NCBI GenBank assembly: GCA_019423125.1
Contig: JAHZBZ010000002.1
Location: forward strand, 1 to 64,000
Reading direction: 5' to 3'
Origin: Bacillota bacterium
GTDB lineage: Bacteria; Bacillota; Clostridia; Christensenellales; Borkfalkiaceae
DNA length: 64,000 nucleotides
Shown: piece after piece, positions 24,045-32,611 of the stretch
Position numbering within the stretch: position 1 is the first letter of the stretch
How the letters are laid out: each line of letters opens with the position of its first letter
Made by a program: the position numbers and the translations under genes
Notes under the pieces: generated by a model
The model's input: only the letters and a program-made list of their open reading frames with translations
Databases searched by the model: none
What the model was told of the DNA's origin: nothing

Positions 24045-25622
24045 ATGTTACAAGTCAACAACGTCAGCCTTCAGTATGGGAGCAAAAAACTCTTTGAAGA
24101 GGTCAATTTAAAATTTACAAAGGGAAACTGCTACGGCATCATCGGCGCGAACGGCGCAGGCAAGTCTACCTTTTTAAAGGTGCTGTCGGGCGAGATCGAG
24201 CCGAACAAGGGCGAGGTGACGCTGGACAAAAACGAGCGCATGTCCGTGCTGATGCAGAACCAGAACGCCTTTGACGATCAGACCGTCGTGCGCACTGTCA
24301 TGCTCGGGCATAAGCGCCTCGTCGAGATCATGGACCAGAAAGACGCGCTCTATGCGAAGGAAGATTTCACTCCTGAAGACGGCATCCTCGCTTCCGAGCT
24401 CGAGACGGAATTTGCGGAGCTCAACGGCTGGGAAGCGGAATCGGATGCAGAGACGCTTTTGAACGAGCTGGACATTCCCAACGAATATCATTATGTGTTG
24501 ATGGGCGAGCTGGACGCAAAGATGAAGGTCAAAGTCCTCCTGGCGCAGGCGCTGTTCGGAAATCCCGACGTCCTGCTCCTCGACGAGCCGACGAACAACC
24601 TCGACATCAAGACGGTGCGCTGGCTGGAAAATTACCTTCTCGATTTTGAGAACACCATCATCATCGTCTCGCATAACCGCCATTTTCTGAATAAAGTCTG
24701 CACGCATATCTGCGACGTGGATTACGGAAAGATCCAGCTTTTCCTCGGGAACTACGATTTCTGGTATCAGACGAGTCAGCTGATCGCGCGGCAGATGCGC
24801 GACCAGAATAAAAAGATGGAACAGCGCGCAAAGGAGTTGCAGGACTTTATCGCGCGTTTTGCCGCGAACGCCTCCAAATCCAAGCAGGCGACATCGCGCA
24901 AGAAAGAGCTTGAACGGCTCACCCTCAACGACATCAAACCTTCGCTCCGAAAGTATCCGTTTATCGACTTTAAGTTTGAACGCGAGATCGGAAACGATAT
25001 CCTCATCGTCGAGGGACTCACGAAAAAGGGATATTTCGAAGACGTCGATTTCATTGTACAGAAAAACGACAAGATCGGCTTTGTCAGCGACAAGAGCACC
25101 ACGATCACCATGCTCTTTGACACCCTCTGCGGCAAAGTGCAGCCGGACGCGGGCACGGTCAAATGGGGAAAGACCATTTCCGTCTCCGTTCTCCCGCAGA
25201 ACAACAACGAATTTTTCGAGGGAAGCGACCTCAACCTCGTCGAGTGGCTCAGTCAGTTCTCCAAAGATCACTACGAGGAGTATCTGCGCGGGTGGCTGGG
25301 ACGCATGCTCTTTTCGGGCGAAGAGGCGCTTAAAAAGGCAAAGGTACTTTCGGGCGGAGAAAAGGTGCGCTGTATGCTCGCCAAGATGATGCTCGAGGGA
25401 AGCAACTTCCTGATCTTTGACGAGCCGACCAACCACCTCGATCTCGAATCCATCACTGCGCTCAACAACGGCATGAGCAATTTCAAGGGATGCATGGCCT
25501 TTACTTCTCATGACCAGGAGCTGATGAACACTGTCTCCAATCGCATCATCGAGATCAACGGCAAAAAGACTTTTGACAAGAACGTATCTTACGACGAATA
25601 TCTTGACATCGTCAATGCGTGA
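24045..25622 (+). CDS. ABC-F family ATPase
   Basis: 525 residues with two ABC domains in one chain and no membrane part, the ABC-F layout; members act on the ribosome, for example to relieve stalling or protect from antibiotics. Domain 1 has Walker A GANGAGKST and Walker B LLLDEPTNNLD, with an atypical signature (ELDAKMKVKVLL). The linker is at about 235-310. Domain 2 has signature LSGGEKVR and Walker B FLIFDEPTNHLD, but its Walker A region reads FVSDKSTTITML, without the usual GxxxxGK. I recall similar wear in YkpA/YbiT-like relatives, so this is probably a subfamily trait. AGAGG precedes the ATG at 24045. Confidence 0.9.
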   Translation: MLQVNNVSLQYGSKKLFEEVNLKFTKGNCYGIIGANGAGKSTFLKVLSGEIEPNKGEVTLDKNERMSVLMQNQNAFDDQTVVRTVMLGHKRLVEIMDQKDALYAKEDFTPEDGILASELETEFAELNGWEAESDAETLLNELDIPNEYHYVLMGELDAKMKVKVLLAQALFGNPDVLLLDEPTNNLDIKTVRWLENYLLDFENTIIIVSHNRHFLNKVCTHICDVDYGKIQLFLGNYDFWYQTSQLIARQMRDQNKKMEQRAKELQDFIARFAANASKSKQATSRKKELERLTLNDIKPSLRKYPFIDFKFEREIGNDILIVEGLTKKGYFEDVDFIVQKNDKIGFVSDKSTTITMLFDTLCGKVQPDAGTVKWGKTISVSVLPQNNNEFFEGSDLNLVEWLSQFSKDHYEEYLRGWLGRMLFSGEEALKKAKVLSGGEKVRCMLAKMMLEGSNFLIFDEPTNHLDLESITALNNGMSNFKGCMAFTSHDQELMNTVSNRIIEINGKKTFDKNVSYDEYLDIVNA

Positions 25623-25639
25623 TCGTTCGGGGTGGGAAA

Positions 25640-26494
25640 ATGTATCCTTACAAATTGATAACTTTTTCGGACGGTACGGGAATCACGCTGTATGAGATCT
25701 TCATTCTGATCGGTGCGATCGTCGCGCTTCTGCTCATCCGCGTGCTCGGCGACAAGCGCAAAATGCCTGCAAAACTTCAGAATCTCATCTTGATCGGCAC
25801 CGTCGTGTCCATCGTCTTGGGATATCTTTCCGCCGTGCTCTTTCAGGCGGTCTACAACATTGCCTCGCGCGGGAAATTCATCATCGACGAATATACGGGC
25901 GCGACTTTTTACGGCGGGCTGATCGGCGGTGCGATTTGTCTTATCGTCATCTATCTCGTGGGCGGAAAACTGATGTACCGCGAGACGAACGAGCATCTGC
26001 GCTGGTTTCCGACTTTTGCAAATATCGCGGCTTGCTGTATCCCCGCGGCGCATGCGTTCGGAAGGATCGGCTGCCTGATGGCAGGATGCTGTCACGGCGG
26101 GTTTACGGACGCGTGGTACGGGATCGAGCAGTACGTCGAGGTCTCTCCCGGCGTCATGGGCTGGGCGAAGGTCGTTCCCGTTCAGCTCTTCGAGGCGATC
26201 TTCCTTTTCGTGCTTGCCGCGGCGGTCATTGTTCTGTATCTGAAGAACAAGCCGTTTGAGATGCCCATCTATCTGATCGGTTACGGCGTCTGGAGATTCA
26301 TCATCGAGTTTTACCGCACGGACGACCGCGGTACCTCGTTCATACCCGGGCTGAGTCCTTCGCAGACGACGGCGATCTTTCTCGTCGCGGGTGGCATTGC
26401 AATCGTTGCACTCGGGCTTTTTCTCCGAAAAAAATACGGGAAGGATATCTTTCTTTCTCCCGCGGGAAAGCAAGACACGGCGGACAGGGAATAA
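25640..26494 (+). CDS. Lgt-like membrane protein (prolipoprotein diacylglyceryl transferase family)
   Basis: 284 residues with about seven membrane helices. The layout follows Lgt: ITLYEIFILIGAI, YGGLIGGAI, a signature loop, QLFEAIFLFVL, then WRFIIEFYRTDDRG. The signature loop reads AFGRIGCLMAGCCHGG where true Lgt has GRxGNFxNxE, so the Asn/Glu pattern is replaced by three Cys and a His. It may be a paralogue with another acceptor rather than the housekeeping Lgt. The ATG at 25640 follows GGGGTGGG; it begins 17 bases past the ABC-F stop. Confidence 0.75.
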   Translation: MYPYKLITFSDGTGITLYEIFILIGAIVALLLIRVLGDKRKMPAKLQNLILIGTVVSIVLGYLSAVLFQAVYNIASRGKFIIDEYTGATFYGGLIGGAICLIVIYLVGGKLMYRETNEHLRWFPTFANIAACCIPAAHAFGRIGCLMAGCCHGGFTDAWYGIEQYVEVSPGVMGWAKVVPVQLFEAIFLFVLAAAVIVLYLKNKPFEMPIYLIGYGVWRFIIEFYRTDDRGTSFIPGLSPSQTTAIFLVAGGIAIVALGLFLRKKYGKDIFLSPAGKQDTADRE

Positions 26495-26538
26495 ACCTCG
26501 CTTTCGGTACATAAAATAAACTTGAGGAGCTTTTTAAC

Positions 26539-26931
26539 ATGAAAGAAGAAAACCGCTCGGAAGAAGAAAACAAGGGAGAGGGGAAAGGCCCCGAACCAAA
26601 AAAGCCGGAGGATGTCTTCAAAATGAAACTTGTCTGTTCTCTCGCATATATTTTCGGGATCTTGTTTTTTCTGCCGCTTATCATGTATCCCGATGATGAC
26701 TTTGCACGTTTTCATGCAAATCAGTCGCTCGCCATTCTTCTCGCCGTCATTGTCGGGGAGATCATCTTCGGCGTGCTGTCTGTCATTCCCGCCGTCGGCG
26801 TAGTGTTTAAGGCACTCTGCGGCGTGTTCGGGCTGATCATGCTCGTGTTCTGTATCTTCGGCATTGTCGGCGTCGTAAAAGAGGAAAAAAACGAACTGCC
26901 CTTCATCGGCAAGATCAAATTGTTCAAATAA
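26539..26931 (+). CDS. DUF4870/Tic20-like small membrane protein
   Basis: 130 residues: a highly charged N-terminal 28 residues rich in Glu and Lys, then three or four hydrophobic segments. The motif SLAYIFGILFFLPLIMYPDDDFARFHANQSLAILL is the usual pattern of DUF4870-type proteins (short helix, F-x-x-xxH-x-NQ, long helix). Function is not known. GAGGAG lies ten bases before the ATG. It is probably the last gene of the ABC-F/Lgt-like transcript. Confidence 0.75.
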   Translation: MKEENRSEEENKGEGKGPEPKKPEDVFKMKLVCSLAYIFGILFFLPLIMYPDDDFARFHANQSLAILLAVIVGEIIFGVLSVIPAVGVVFKALCGVFGLIMLVFCIFGIVGVVKEEKNELPFIGKIKLFK

Positions 26932-26938
26932 ACACATA

Positions 26939-26969
26939 GGGCGTCTTCCCGAGCGGAAGGCGCTCTTTT
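26939..26969 (+). terminator. Terminator after the DUF4870-like gene
   Basis: GGGCGTCTTCC / GGAAGGCGCTC stem (two G-T pairs), five-base loop, TTTT. Confidence 0.75.
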
Positions 26970-27028
26970 CGTGTATGCGCAAGGGAGTTTTTCACCATAT
27001 TAAGACTTTGGAAAACGCATACAGCTGT

Positions 27029-27057
27029 TGCAAAATCCATTCTGTTCTGCTATAATT
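27029..27057 (+). promoter_or_regulatory. polA promoter
   Basis: TTGCAA (27029-27034), 17 bases, TATAAT (27052-27057). Confidence 0.75.
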
Positions 27058-27083
27058 AAAACAGCAACTGACGGAGTTTAGCC

Positions 27084-29645
27084 ATGGAAAAACTTGTTCT
27101 CATTGACGGAAACAGCCTTCTCAACCGCACGTATTATGCGACGCGCCCGCTGACCACGCGGGACGGGACGCCGACCAATGCCGTTTTCGGGTTTGTGAAG
27201 CTGCTTTTAAAACTCATCTCCGACTTGAAGCCGACAAAACTCATCGTCGCATTCGATCTGAAGGCTCCGACCTTCCGTCACAAGATGTACGACGGCTATA
27301 AGGCGACGAGAAAGCCCATGCCCGACGATCTCGCGGTGCAGATGTTCACTCTCAAAGGGCTCTTGCGCTCCATGCGCATCGCAATGTGCGAAAAAGAGGG
27401 CTTTGAGGCGGACGATCTGATCGGCACGCTCTCGCATAAATTTTCGGATACGCACAGCATCATCATCACGGGGGACAGAGATTCCTATCAGCTCATCGAC
27501 GAGTGCACGGATGTCTATATGACCAAGACGGGCGTCAGCGAACTTCTCAAACTGACGAAGGAGAATTTCCGCGAACAGATGGGTTACGAGCCCTGCCAGG
27601 TGGTCGAGATGAAATCGCTGATGGGCGACAGTTCGGATAACATCCCCGGCGTTCCCGGGATCGGAGAAAAGACAGCTCGCATGCTCATCGATAAGTTTGG
27701 CGATCTGGACGGCGTCTATTCTCATCTCGACGAGATCGGGGGGAGCGTGCAGAAAAAGCTCACCGAGGGGCGGGAAAGCGCCTACCTTTCCAAGACGCTT
27801 GCGACGATCGACCGCAAAGTGCCGCTTGATTTACAACTCGAAGACTGCGGGATCTGCATGCCGTTTTCCTCCGAGGTGCGAACACAATTCGTTCAGCTGG
27901 AATTTGCCTCTCTTTTAAAGCTGAATATCTTTTCGGACGAGGAACAGGCGGCGTTGCCGCAGGCCGCTGCCGAAGCGGAGATCGTCGTCGTGGCGGAGCC
28001 GGAACAGGTGAAGGCGGCGTTCGAAGGGGCGAAGAACTTTTCCTGTATCCGTGCGGAAGAGGGATTTCACGTCTATTTTGACACAAAAGAATATGTGCTT
28101 CGCGAAAAGAGGACGCTTCTTGACGAGGGATTGACGGAAGAACAGGTCGCCTCTCTGCTTTCGGCGCTCTTTTCCAAGGATGAAGCCGAAGCGGTTTTGT
28201 ACGGCAAAAAAGAGATGCGGCGTTTGCTTTTACGGCGCGGCGTAAATTTTCTCTGTCGCGCGCAGGACGTCTCTCTCGCCAAATATCTGACCGATTACAC
28301 GGGAAAGGACGACGAGCTGTTGCCCGCGCTCAGAGCCTACGGTCTTGACGAGAATTTTCCCGCCTGCGGCGTAATCCGGCTTTGGGAGATCCTTGGCGAA
28401 AAGCTTGACGCCGAGGGGATGCGTTCGCTCTATGCGGACGTCGAACTGCCTCTTGCGGACGTGCTTTTTGAGATGGAAGAGAGTGGCGTAAAAATTGACC
28501 TCGCGCAGATCTCCCGCTTTGAGATTCGTTATAAAGAGCAGATCGCGCTCGCGACGCAGGAGATCTACGACCTCGCGGGCGAGACATTCAATATCAATTC
28601 GCCTGCACAGCTCGGCAAGATCTTGTTTGAAAAGCTCGGGCTTCCCTCTCCCAAAAAGAGCAAGACGGGCGCCTATTCGACGAGTGCGGACATTCTCGAG
28701 CGGCTCGCGGGAGAAAACGAGATCGTGCGTGCCGTCCTGCGGTGCCGTCATTATCAGAAACTGCTCTCGACTTACATCGACGGTTTCCGTCCGCACATCG
28801 ATCCGACGACGCATCTCGTCCATACGAACTACAATCAGGTGCAGACGACGACGGGACGGCTTTCAAGCGCGAACCCGAACCTGCAGAACATTCCCATCCG
28901 CGACGAAGAGGGCAGGGAACTGCGCAAGCTCTTTGTAGCGCGCGGGGAAGACCGCATTCTCATCGACGCCGACTACTCACAGATAGAACTGCGGCTTCTT
29001 GCGCATTTTTCGGGTTGCAGGGAGCTCGTGGAAGCATACCGCGAGGGACAGGACATTCATTCGCTTACGGCCTCGCAGGTGTTCGGTGTACCCTTGGAAC
29101 AGGTGGAGCCTTCCATGCGCCGCGCCGCAAAGGCAGTCAATTTCGGTATAATCTACGGCATCAGCGATTTCGGGCTCGCGTCAAACCTCAATATCCCGAC
29201 GCGGCAGGCGGGGGAATACATCCGTAAATACTTTGAGACCTATTCGGATGTAAAGAAGTACATGGATTCCAACGTCGCCTTTGCGCGCGAACACGGCTAT
29301 GTGACGACTCTGCTCGGGCGTAAGCGCGTGATCAACGAGATACGTTCCTCCAACTACAACATCCGCTCTTTCGGCGAGCGTGCGGCGATGAATATGCCCT
29401 TGCAGGGAAGCAGTGCGGACATCATCAAGATCGCGATGTTGCGCGTTGCCGAGCGGCTGAAAAAAGAGGGTCTGCGCTCTGAACTGATCTTGCAGGTGCA
29501 TGACGAACTTCTCATCGATGCTTTAGAGAGCGAAAAGGAGCAGGTCAGTGCGCTTTTGCAGGAGGAAATGGAGCGGGCGGTCCGTCTCAACGTGCCGCTT
29601 GTCGCGGAAGTGCATTGCGGGAAGAATTGGTATGAAGCGAAATAA
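27084..29645 (+). CDS. polA: DNA polymerase I
   Basis: 853 residues. Residues 1-290 are the 5'-3' exonuclease (LVLIDGNSLLNR, FEADDLIGTL, TGDRDSYQL, MGDSSDNIPGVPGIGEKTA). The middle region (about 295-450) has the exonuclease fold length but none of the DEDD metal residues, so proofreading is absent as in Bacillus Pol I. The polymerase has motif A DADYSQIELRLLAH, motif B RRAAKAVNFGIIYG and motif C LQVHDELLID. It fills gaps and removes primers in replication and repair. coaE overlaps its end by 14 bases. Confidence 0.97.
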   Translation: MEKLVLIDGNSLLNRTYYATRPLTTRDGTPTNAVFGFVKLLLKLISDLKPTKLIVAFDLKAPTFRHKMYDGYKATRKPMPDDLAVQMFTLKGLLRSMRIAMCEKEGFEADDLIGTLSHKFSDTHSIIITGDRDSYQLIDECTDVYMTKTGVSELLKLTKENFREQMGYEPCQVVEMKSLMGDSSDNIPGVPGIGEKTARMLIDKFGDLDGVYSHLDEIGGSVQKKLTEGRESAYLSKTLATIDRKVPLDLQLEDCGICMPFSSEVRTQFVQLEFASLLKLNIFSDEEQAALPQAAAEAEIVVVAEPEQVKAAFEGAKNFSCIRAEEGFHVYFDTKEYVLREKRTLLDEGLTEEQVASLLSALFSKDEAEAVLYGKKEMRRLLLRRGVNFLCRAQDVSLAKYLTDYTGKDDELLPALRAYGLDENFPACGVIRLWEILGEKLDAEGMRSLYADVELPLADVLFEMEESGVKIDLAQISRFEIRYKEQIALATQEIYDLAGETFNINSPAQLGKILFEKLGLPSPKKSKTGAYSTSADILERLAGENEIVRAVLRCRHYQKLLSTYIDGFRPHIDPTTHLVHTNYNQVQTTTGRLSSANPNLQNIPIRDEEGRELRKLFVARGEDRILIDADYSQIELRLLAHFSGCRELVEAYREGQDIHSLTASQVFGVPLEQVEPSMRRAAKAVNFGIIYGISDFGLASNLNIPTRQAGEYIRKYFETYSDVKKYMDSNVAFAREHGYVTTLLGRKRVINEIRSSNYNIRSFGERAAMNMPLQGSSADIIKIAMLRVAERLKKEGLRSELILQVHDELLIDALESEKEQVSALLQEEMERAVRLNVPLVAEVHCGKNWYEAK

Positions 29646-30231
29646 GATCTTTGTCGCGATCACGGGCGGGATCGGAAGCGGAAAATCCGCAGTTTCGGAC
29701 ATTCTGCGCCGCGCGGGGTATCCCGTCTTTTCGGCGGATGTTTTTTCACATGAAATTTTTGGGGAAGAGGATGTTCGCAAGGAAGTTGCGGCGCGCTTTC
29801 CCGAGTGCTGTTACGGCGGGATACCCGATCGCCGCGCCCTTGCCCGTGCCGTCTTTGCGGACGACATGAAGAGAAAGGCGCTCGAGAACATCCTGCACCC
29901 GCGCATCATGCGCCGTATGTATGAGGCTATGGAAAAAGCGCCAGCGCCCGTCGTGTTTGCGGAGGTGCCGCTGTTGTTTGAAGGCGGATACGAGCGTGAT
30001 TTTGACAGGGTCATCGTAGTGATGCGGGATATGGAAACGCGCATTGCGTCGGTGATGTCGCGCGACGGAATTTCGCGCGATGAAGTGCTCGCGAGAATAA
30101 ACAAACAATTTGACTATACAAAAATCGTCGATCCTGCGCATACTGTACTATACAACGACGGCGATCTGCTTTCGTTGGAAAAGAAGACAGAGGGGATCGT
30201 TCATGAGATCGTCGGGAAAATTACTGATTAG
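29632..30231 (+). CDS. coaE: Dephospho-CoA kinase
   Basis: Last step of coenzyme A synthesis, phosphorylating the 3'-hydroxyl of dephospho-CoA. 199 residues with P-loop AITGGIGSGKSAV (about residues 9-21), FSADVFSHEIF, NILHPRIM and VFAEVPLLFEGGYERDFD. The ATG at 29632 lies inside polA; the upstream part of the open frame is polA read in another frame. Gene order polA-coaE is common in Bacillota. Confidence 0.95.
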   Translation: MKRNKIFVAITGGIGSGKSAVSDILRRAGYPVFSADVFSHEIFGEEDVRKEVAARFPECCYGGIPDRRALARAVFADDMKRKALENILHPRIMRRMYEAMEKAPAPVVFAEVPLLFEGGYERDFDRVIVVMRDMETRIASVMSRDGISRDEVLARINKQFDYTKIVDPAHTVLYNDGDLLSLEKKTEGIVHEIVGKITD

Positions 30232-30754
30232 ATTTTCGGTCTGCGCCGCGGCGGTGCTTTTGAGCGTTGCGCTCGCTTTGATCTTTTATTCGGGAGTTGT
30301 GCCGAAAAAGTATGACGCTGAGATCGCCGCCGCCTGTCGTGAGTTTGGGCTGGAACAGCCGCTTGTATATGCGGTAATCCGCACGGAAAGCAGTTTTTCT
30401 CCGCAGGCAAAGAGCGATGCGGGAGCGGTCGGGCTCATGCAGCTCATGCCGTCGACCGCGGCTTTTGCCGCCGAAAAATTAAGAGAAGAGGAGATCGATC
30501 TTTTTGATCCCGCCTGCAACATACGTCTCGGCTGTTGGTATCTCAAATATCTTCTCGGCAGATTTTCGGAGGCGGAGACGGCTCTTGCCGCCTATAATGC
30601 GGGGGAAGGCACCGTTGCTCGTTGGCTAAGGGACGAGGCTTTTTCCGAAAACGGTGCGGTACTTGATAAGATCCCTTACGCTGAGACGGAGAATTATGTC
30701 AGGCGAGTAAAATTTTTTTGGAAATGTTACAAAATTAGCTATTCCTTTGCTTGA
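30203..30754 (+). CDS. Lytic transglycosylase (SLT domain)
   Basis: Cleaves peptidoglycan glycan strands outside the membrane. 183 residues: N-terminal membrane anchor (about 8-30), then an SLT domain with the catalytic Glu in IRTESSFSPQAKSDAGAVGLMQLMP (E65 region) and the later LAAYNAGEGTVARWL and YAETENYVRRV motifs. AGAGGGG is seven bases before the ATG at 30203, inside the end of coaE (29-base overlap), so the polA-coaE-transglycosylase genes form one coupled operon. Confidence 0.93.
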   Translation: MRSSGKLLIRFSVCAAAVLLSVALALIFYSGVVPKKYDAEIAAACREFGLEQPLVYAVIRTESSFSPQAKSDAGAVGLMQLMPSTAAFAAEKLREEEIDLFDPACNIRLGCWYLKYLLGRFSEAETALAAYNAGEGTVARWLRDEAFSENGAVLDKIPYAETENYVRRVKFFWKCYKISYSFA

Positions 30755-30779
30755 CATTTTTCTTAGAATATAGTAAAAT
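30751..30779 (+). promoter_or_regulatory. tRNA-Leu promoter
   Basis: TTGACA (30751-30756), 17 bases, TAAAAT (30774-30779), 11 bases before the tRNA. Confidence 0.8.
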
Positions 30780-30790
30780 AAATCTCGCTT

Positions 30791-30875
30791 GTGAGGATGG
30801 CGGAACTGGCAGACGCGTACGTTTGAGGGGCGTATGGAGAAATCCGTGTGGGTTCAAGTCCCATTCTTCACACCA
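30791..30875 (+). tRNA. tRNA-Leu (GAG anticodon)
   Basis: Class II tRNA with long variable arm; acceptor GTGAGGA/TCTTCAC, anticodon loop TTGAGGG (GAG), T arm GGTTCAAGTCC, A discriminator and encoded CCA. Confidence 0.94.
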
Positions 30876-30879
30876 AAAG

Positions 30880-30922
30880 ATACCCGATCGTTCCGGTTTT
30901 GCGGGCGGTCGGGTATTTTTTT
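30880..30922 (+). terminator. tRNA-Leu terminator
   Basis: ATACCCGATCG / CGGTCGGGTAT stem followed by eight T. Confidence 0.85.
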
Positions 30923-31224
30923 ATATTTGCCTGCGTTAAAGGGGCAGACAGATTTTTTAAAGTTCATCCGAAAATATCTTACGGCGTGCCGCTTTGAAAA
31001 AGATCGTTTTTCCCTGTGCGGCAGATTTTTTGTTTTTGAAGAGATTGTCTGTGTGCAGAGCAAATCGATAGGCGTTTATTTTTCTCAAAGGCGTTTTGGC
31101 CGTTGCGCAGGGACGATATTTTTTGCAAGGATCCGTGGACGAATGATCTTCACGGATCTTTTTGTGTAAAAAGGGAAATAATGTTACGTGACCGCGGTGA
31201 AGTTTGACTCTTTTTGCAAAGTGC
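30923..31224. other. Gene-free interval with an orphan terminator
   Basis: No gene with a ribosome site is visible. A terminator-like hairpin (31127-31161, AAGGATCCGTG with CACGGATCTTT, then T's) ends the interval although nothing recognisable precedes it. The interval could be the worn remains of a gene, or carry a small RNA between about 30930 and 31163. Confidence 0.4.
31127..31163 (+). terminator. Orphan terminator upstream of the TIR-methyltransferase gene
   Basis: Eight to eleven-base stem with 13-base loop and TTTTT. Confidence 0.65.
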
Positions 31225-31253
31225 TTGCGTTTGTATTTTGCGTCTGCTATAAT
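31225..31253 (+). promoter_or_regulatory. Promoter of the TIR-methyltransferase gene
   Basis: TTGCGT (31225-31230), 17 bases, TATAAT (31248-31253). Confidence 0.7.
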
Positions 31254-31289
31254 ATTTCCGTAGAGAAAAGTGCGTTGCGGGAGGGTGCC

Positions 31290-32588
31290 ATGAACGACAG
31301 AAGAAACGCGACGGGCGGTTTTGATTTTTTTATCAGCTTTTCCAATGAGGACGTCGAGGTCGTCACATCCCTTGTGCAGAAAATGGAGGCTTGCGGCGCT
31401 GTCTGCTGGTTTCAGGGAAAGGATTCCAGGGCTGAATTTGCAGAGGCTATAATGGAGGGGATCGAGAGCGCAAAGGCGTTTGTCGTCTTTGTGAGTCCTG
31501 CTTCCGCAAATTCCTATCTTGTGATGAACGAGATCAATCACGCTGTAGCATGGAAACTGAAAAATGAAAATTACTCTATTCTGCCCGTTTTTATCGGAAA
31601 GGAAGCGCCCGACCTTTCTGATCCCGCATACAAGAAGATAAATTTTTATCTCGGCAGACTGAACATGCTCTTTGCGTCGCAATTCGAATCCGAAGAAGAG
31701 CTTGTCTGCAAGATCTTTGATCAGACGGGGTTTGAAACGGGGGATAGGCTTCACCAAAGCCTTTATCATTCCAGCGAGATCGAGACAAAACGGCTTCGCG
31801 CGCAAAACGAGATACTGCACAATTTTTCAAAAGAGTTTTTCGAAAAGATGTTGCGGCCCGAGGACATCGTGCTCGATGTGGGATGCGCGGACGGGGATAA
31901 TATCGCACTTCGCCTGTCCGGCTTGCAATATCGCTTTCTTCTCGGCGTGGACATAGAAAAGAAACAGGTGGAAAGGGCAAACAGAAATCACGGTTCCGAA
32001 AAGGACAAATTTATCACCTGCGATATTTTGGGGGAAGAATTTGAAAGCATCCTTTCAGATTATCTGAAAGAAAAAGGGGCCTCTGGGTTCGATCTTATTC
32101 ATATCTCCGCCGTTCTGATGCACCTGACAGAACCCGTTCTTCTTCTTGCGCGGCTCCGCCGTTTTCTCAATAACACGGGATATCTGTTCATTCAGGACGA
32201 GGACGACGGTGCAAACCTTGTCTATCCGAATTCAAAATTCTTCGATCTTGCGTTCCGGATCTGGGCGGATTCGAAGGAGAGCGGGGACAGACATTGCGCA
32301 CGGAAAATTCCGTCTTATTTGAAGGAGGCGGGATATTCTTCCGTCTCTCTTGCAAAATGCGGCGTTTCCAACCCGGGCATGGACGCAGGGGAAAGCTCTG
32401 CGTTCTGGGACATCTATTTCAACCATTATCTGTGGCTCGGTGCCGAAGAGAATGTCTTTTATAATCCCTCGCGCACAAACAAAATGCTTGAAGAGTATCG
32501 CGCCGAGTATGAAAAGTACAAGGCAGAATATGACGCGGGCAATATCTTTATTCAGCTGGGTTTTCTGTTTTTCATTGCGCAGAAATAA
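31290..32588 (+). CDS. TIR domain - SAM-dependent methyltransferase fusion
   Basis: 432 residues. Residues 10-145 form a TIR domain: FDFFISFSNED start, VCWFQGKDSRAEFAEAIMEGIESAKAFVVFVSP, and YLVMNEINHAVAWK where E81 sits at the position of the catalytic Glu of NAD-cleaving TIRs. Residues 185-330 are a class I methyltransferase with motif I VLDVGCADGD (194-203), the ribose-binding acid D221 (LLGVDIEKK) and FDLIHISAVLMHL. The C-terminal 100 residues include a Tyr/Glu-rich stretch (EEYRAEYEKYKAEY). No signal peptide or membrane helix. GGAGGG precedes the ATG at 31290. TIRs in bacteria often act in defence or NAD signalling; the methyl acceptor is unknown. A membrane polymerase-like gene follows after 23 bases. 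Confidence 0.85.
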   Translation: MNDRRNATGGFDFFISFSNEDVEVVTSLVQKMEACGAVCWFQGKDSRAEFAEAIMEGIESAKAFVVFVSPASANSYLVMNEINHAVAWKLKNENYSILPVFIGKEAPDLSDPAYKKINFYLGRLNMLFASQFESEEELVCKIFDQTGFETGDRLHQSLYHSSEIETKRLRAQNEILHNFSKEFFEKMLRPEDIVLDVGCADGDNIALRLSGLQYRFLLGVDIEKKQVERANRNHGSEKDKFITCDILGEEFESILSDYLKEKGASGFDLIHISAVLMHLTEPVLLLARLRRFLNNTGYLFIQDEDDGANLVYPNSKFFDLAFRIWADSKESGDRHCARKIPSYLKEAGYSSVSLAKCGVSNPGMDAGESSAFWDIYFNHYLWLGAEENVFYNPSRTNKMLEEYRAEYEKYKAEYDAGNIFIQLGFLFFIAQK

Positions 32589-32611
32589 CCGCGCGATTTT
32601 TTGAGGTAGGT

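Noticed and set aside
30834..31169. 111-codon frame downstream of tRNA-Leu
   Set aside because: It starts inside the tRNA and runs through its terminator.
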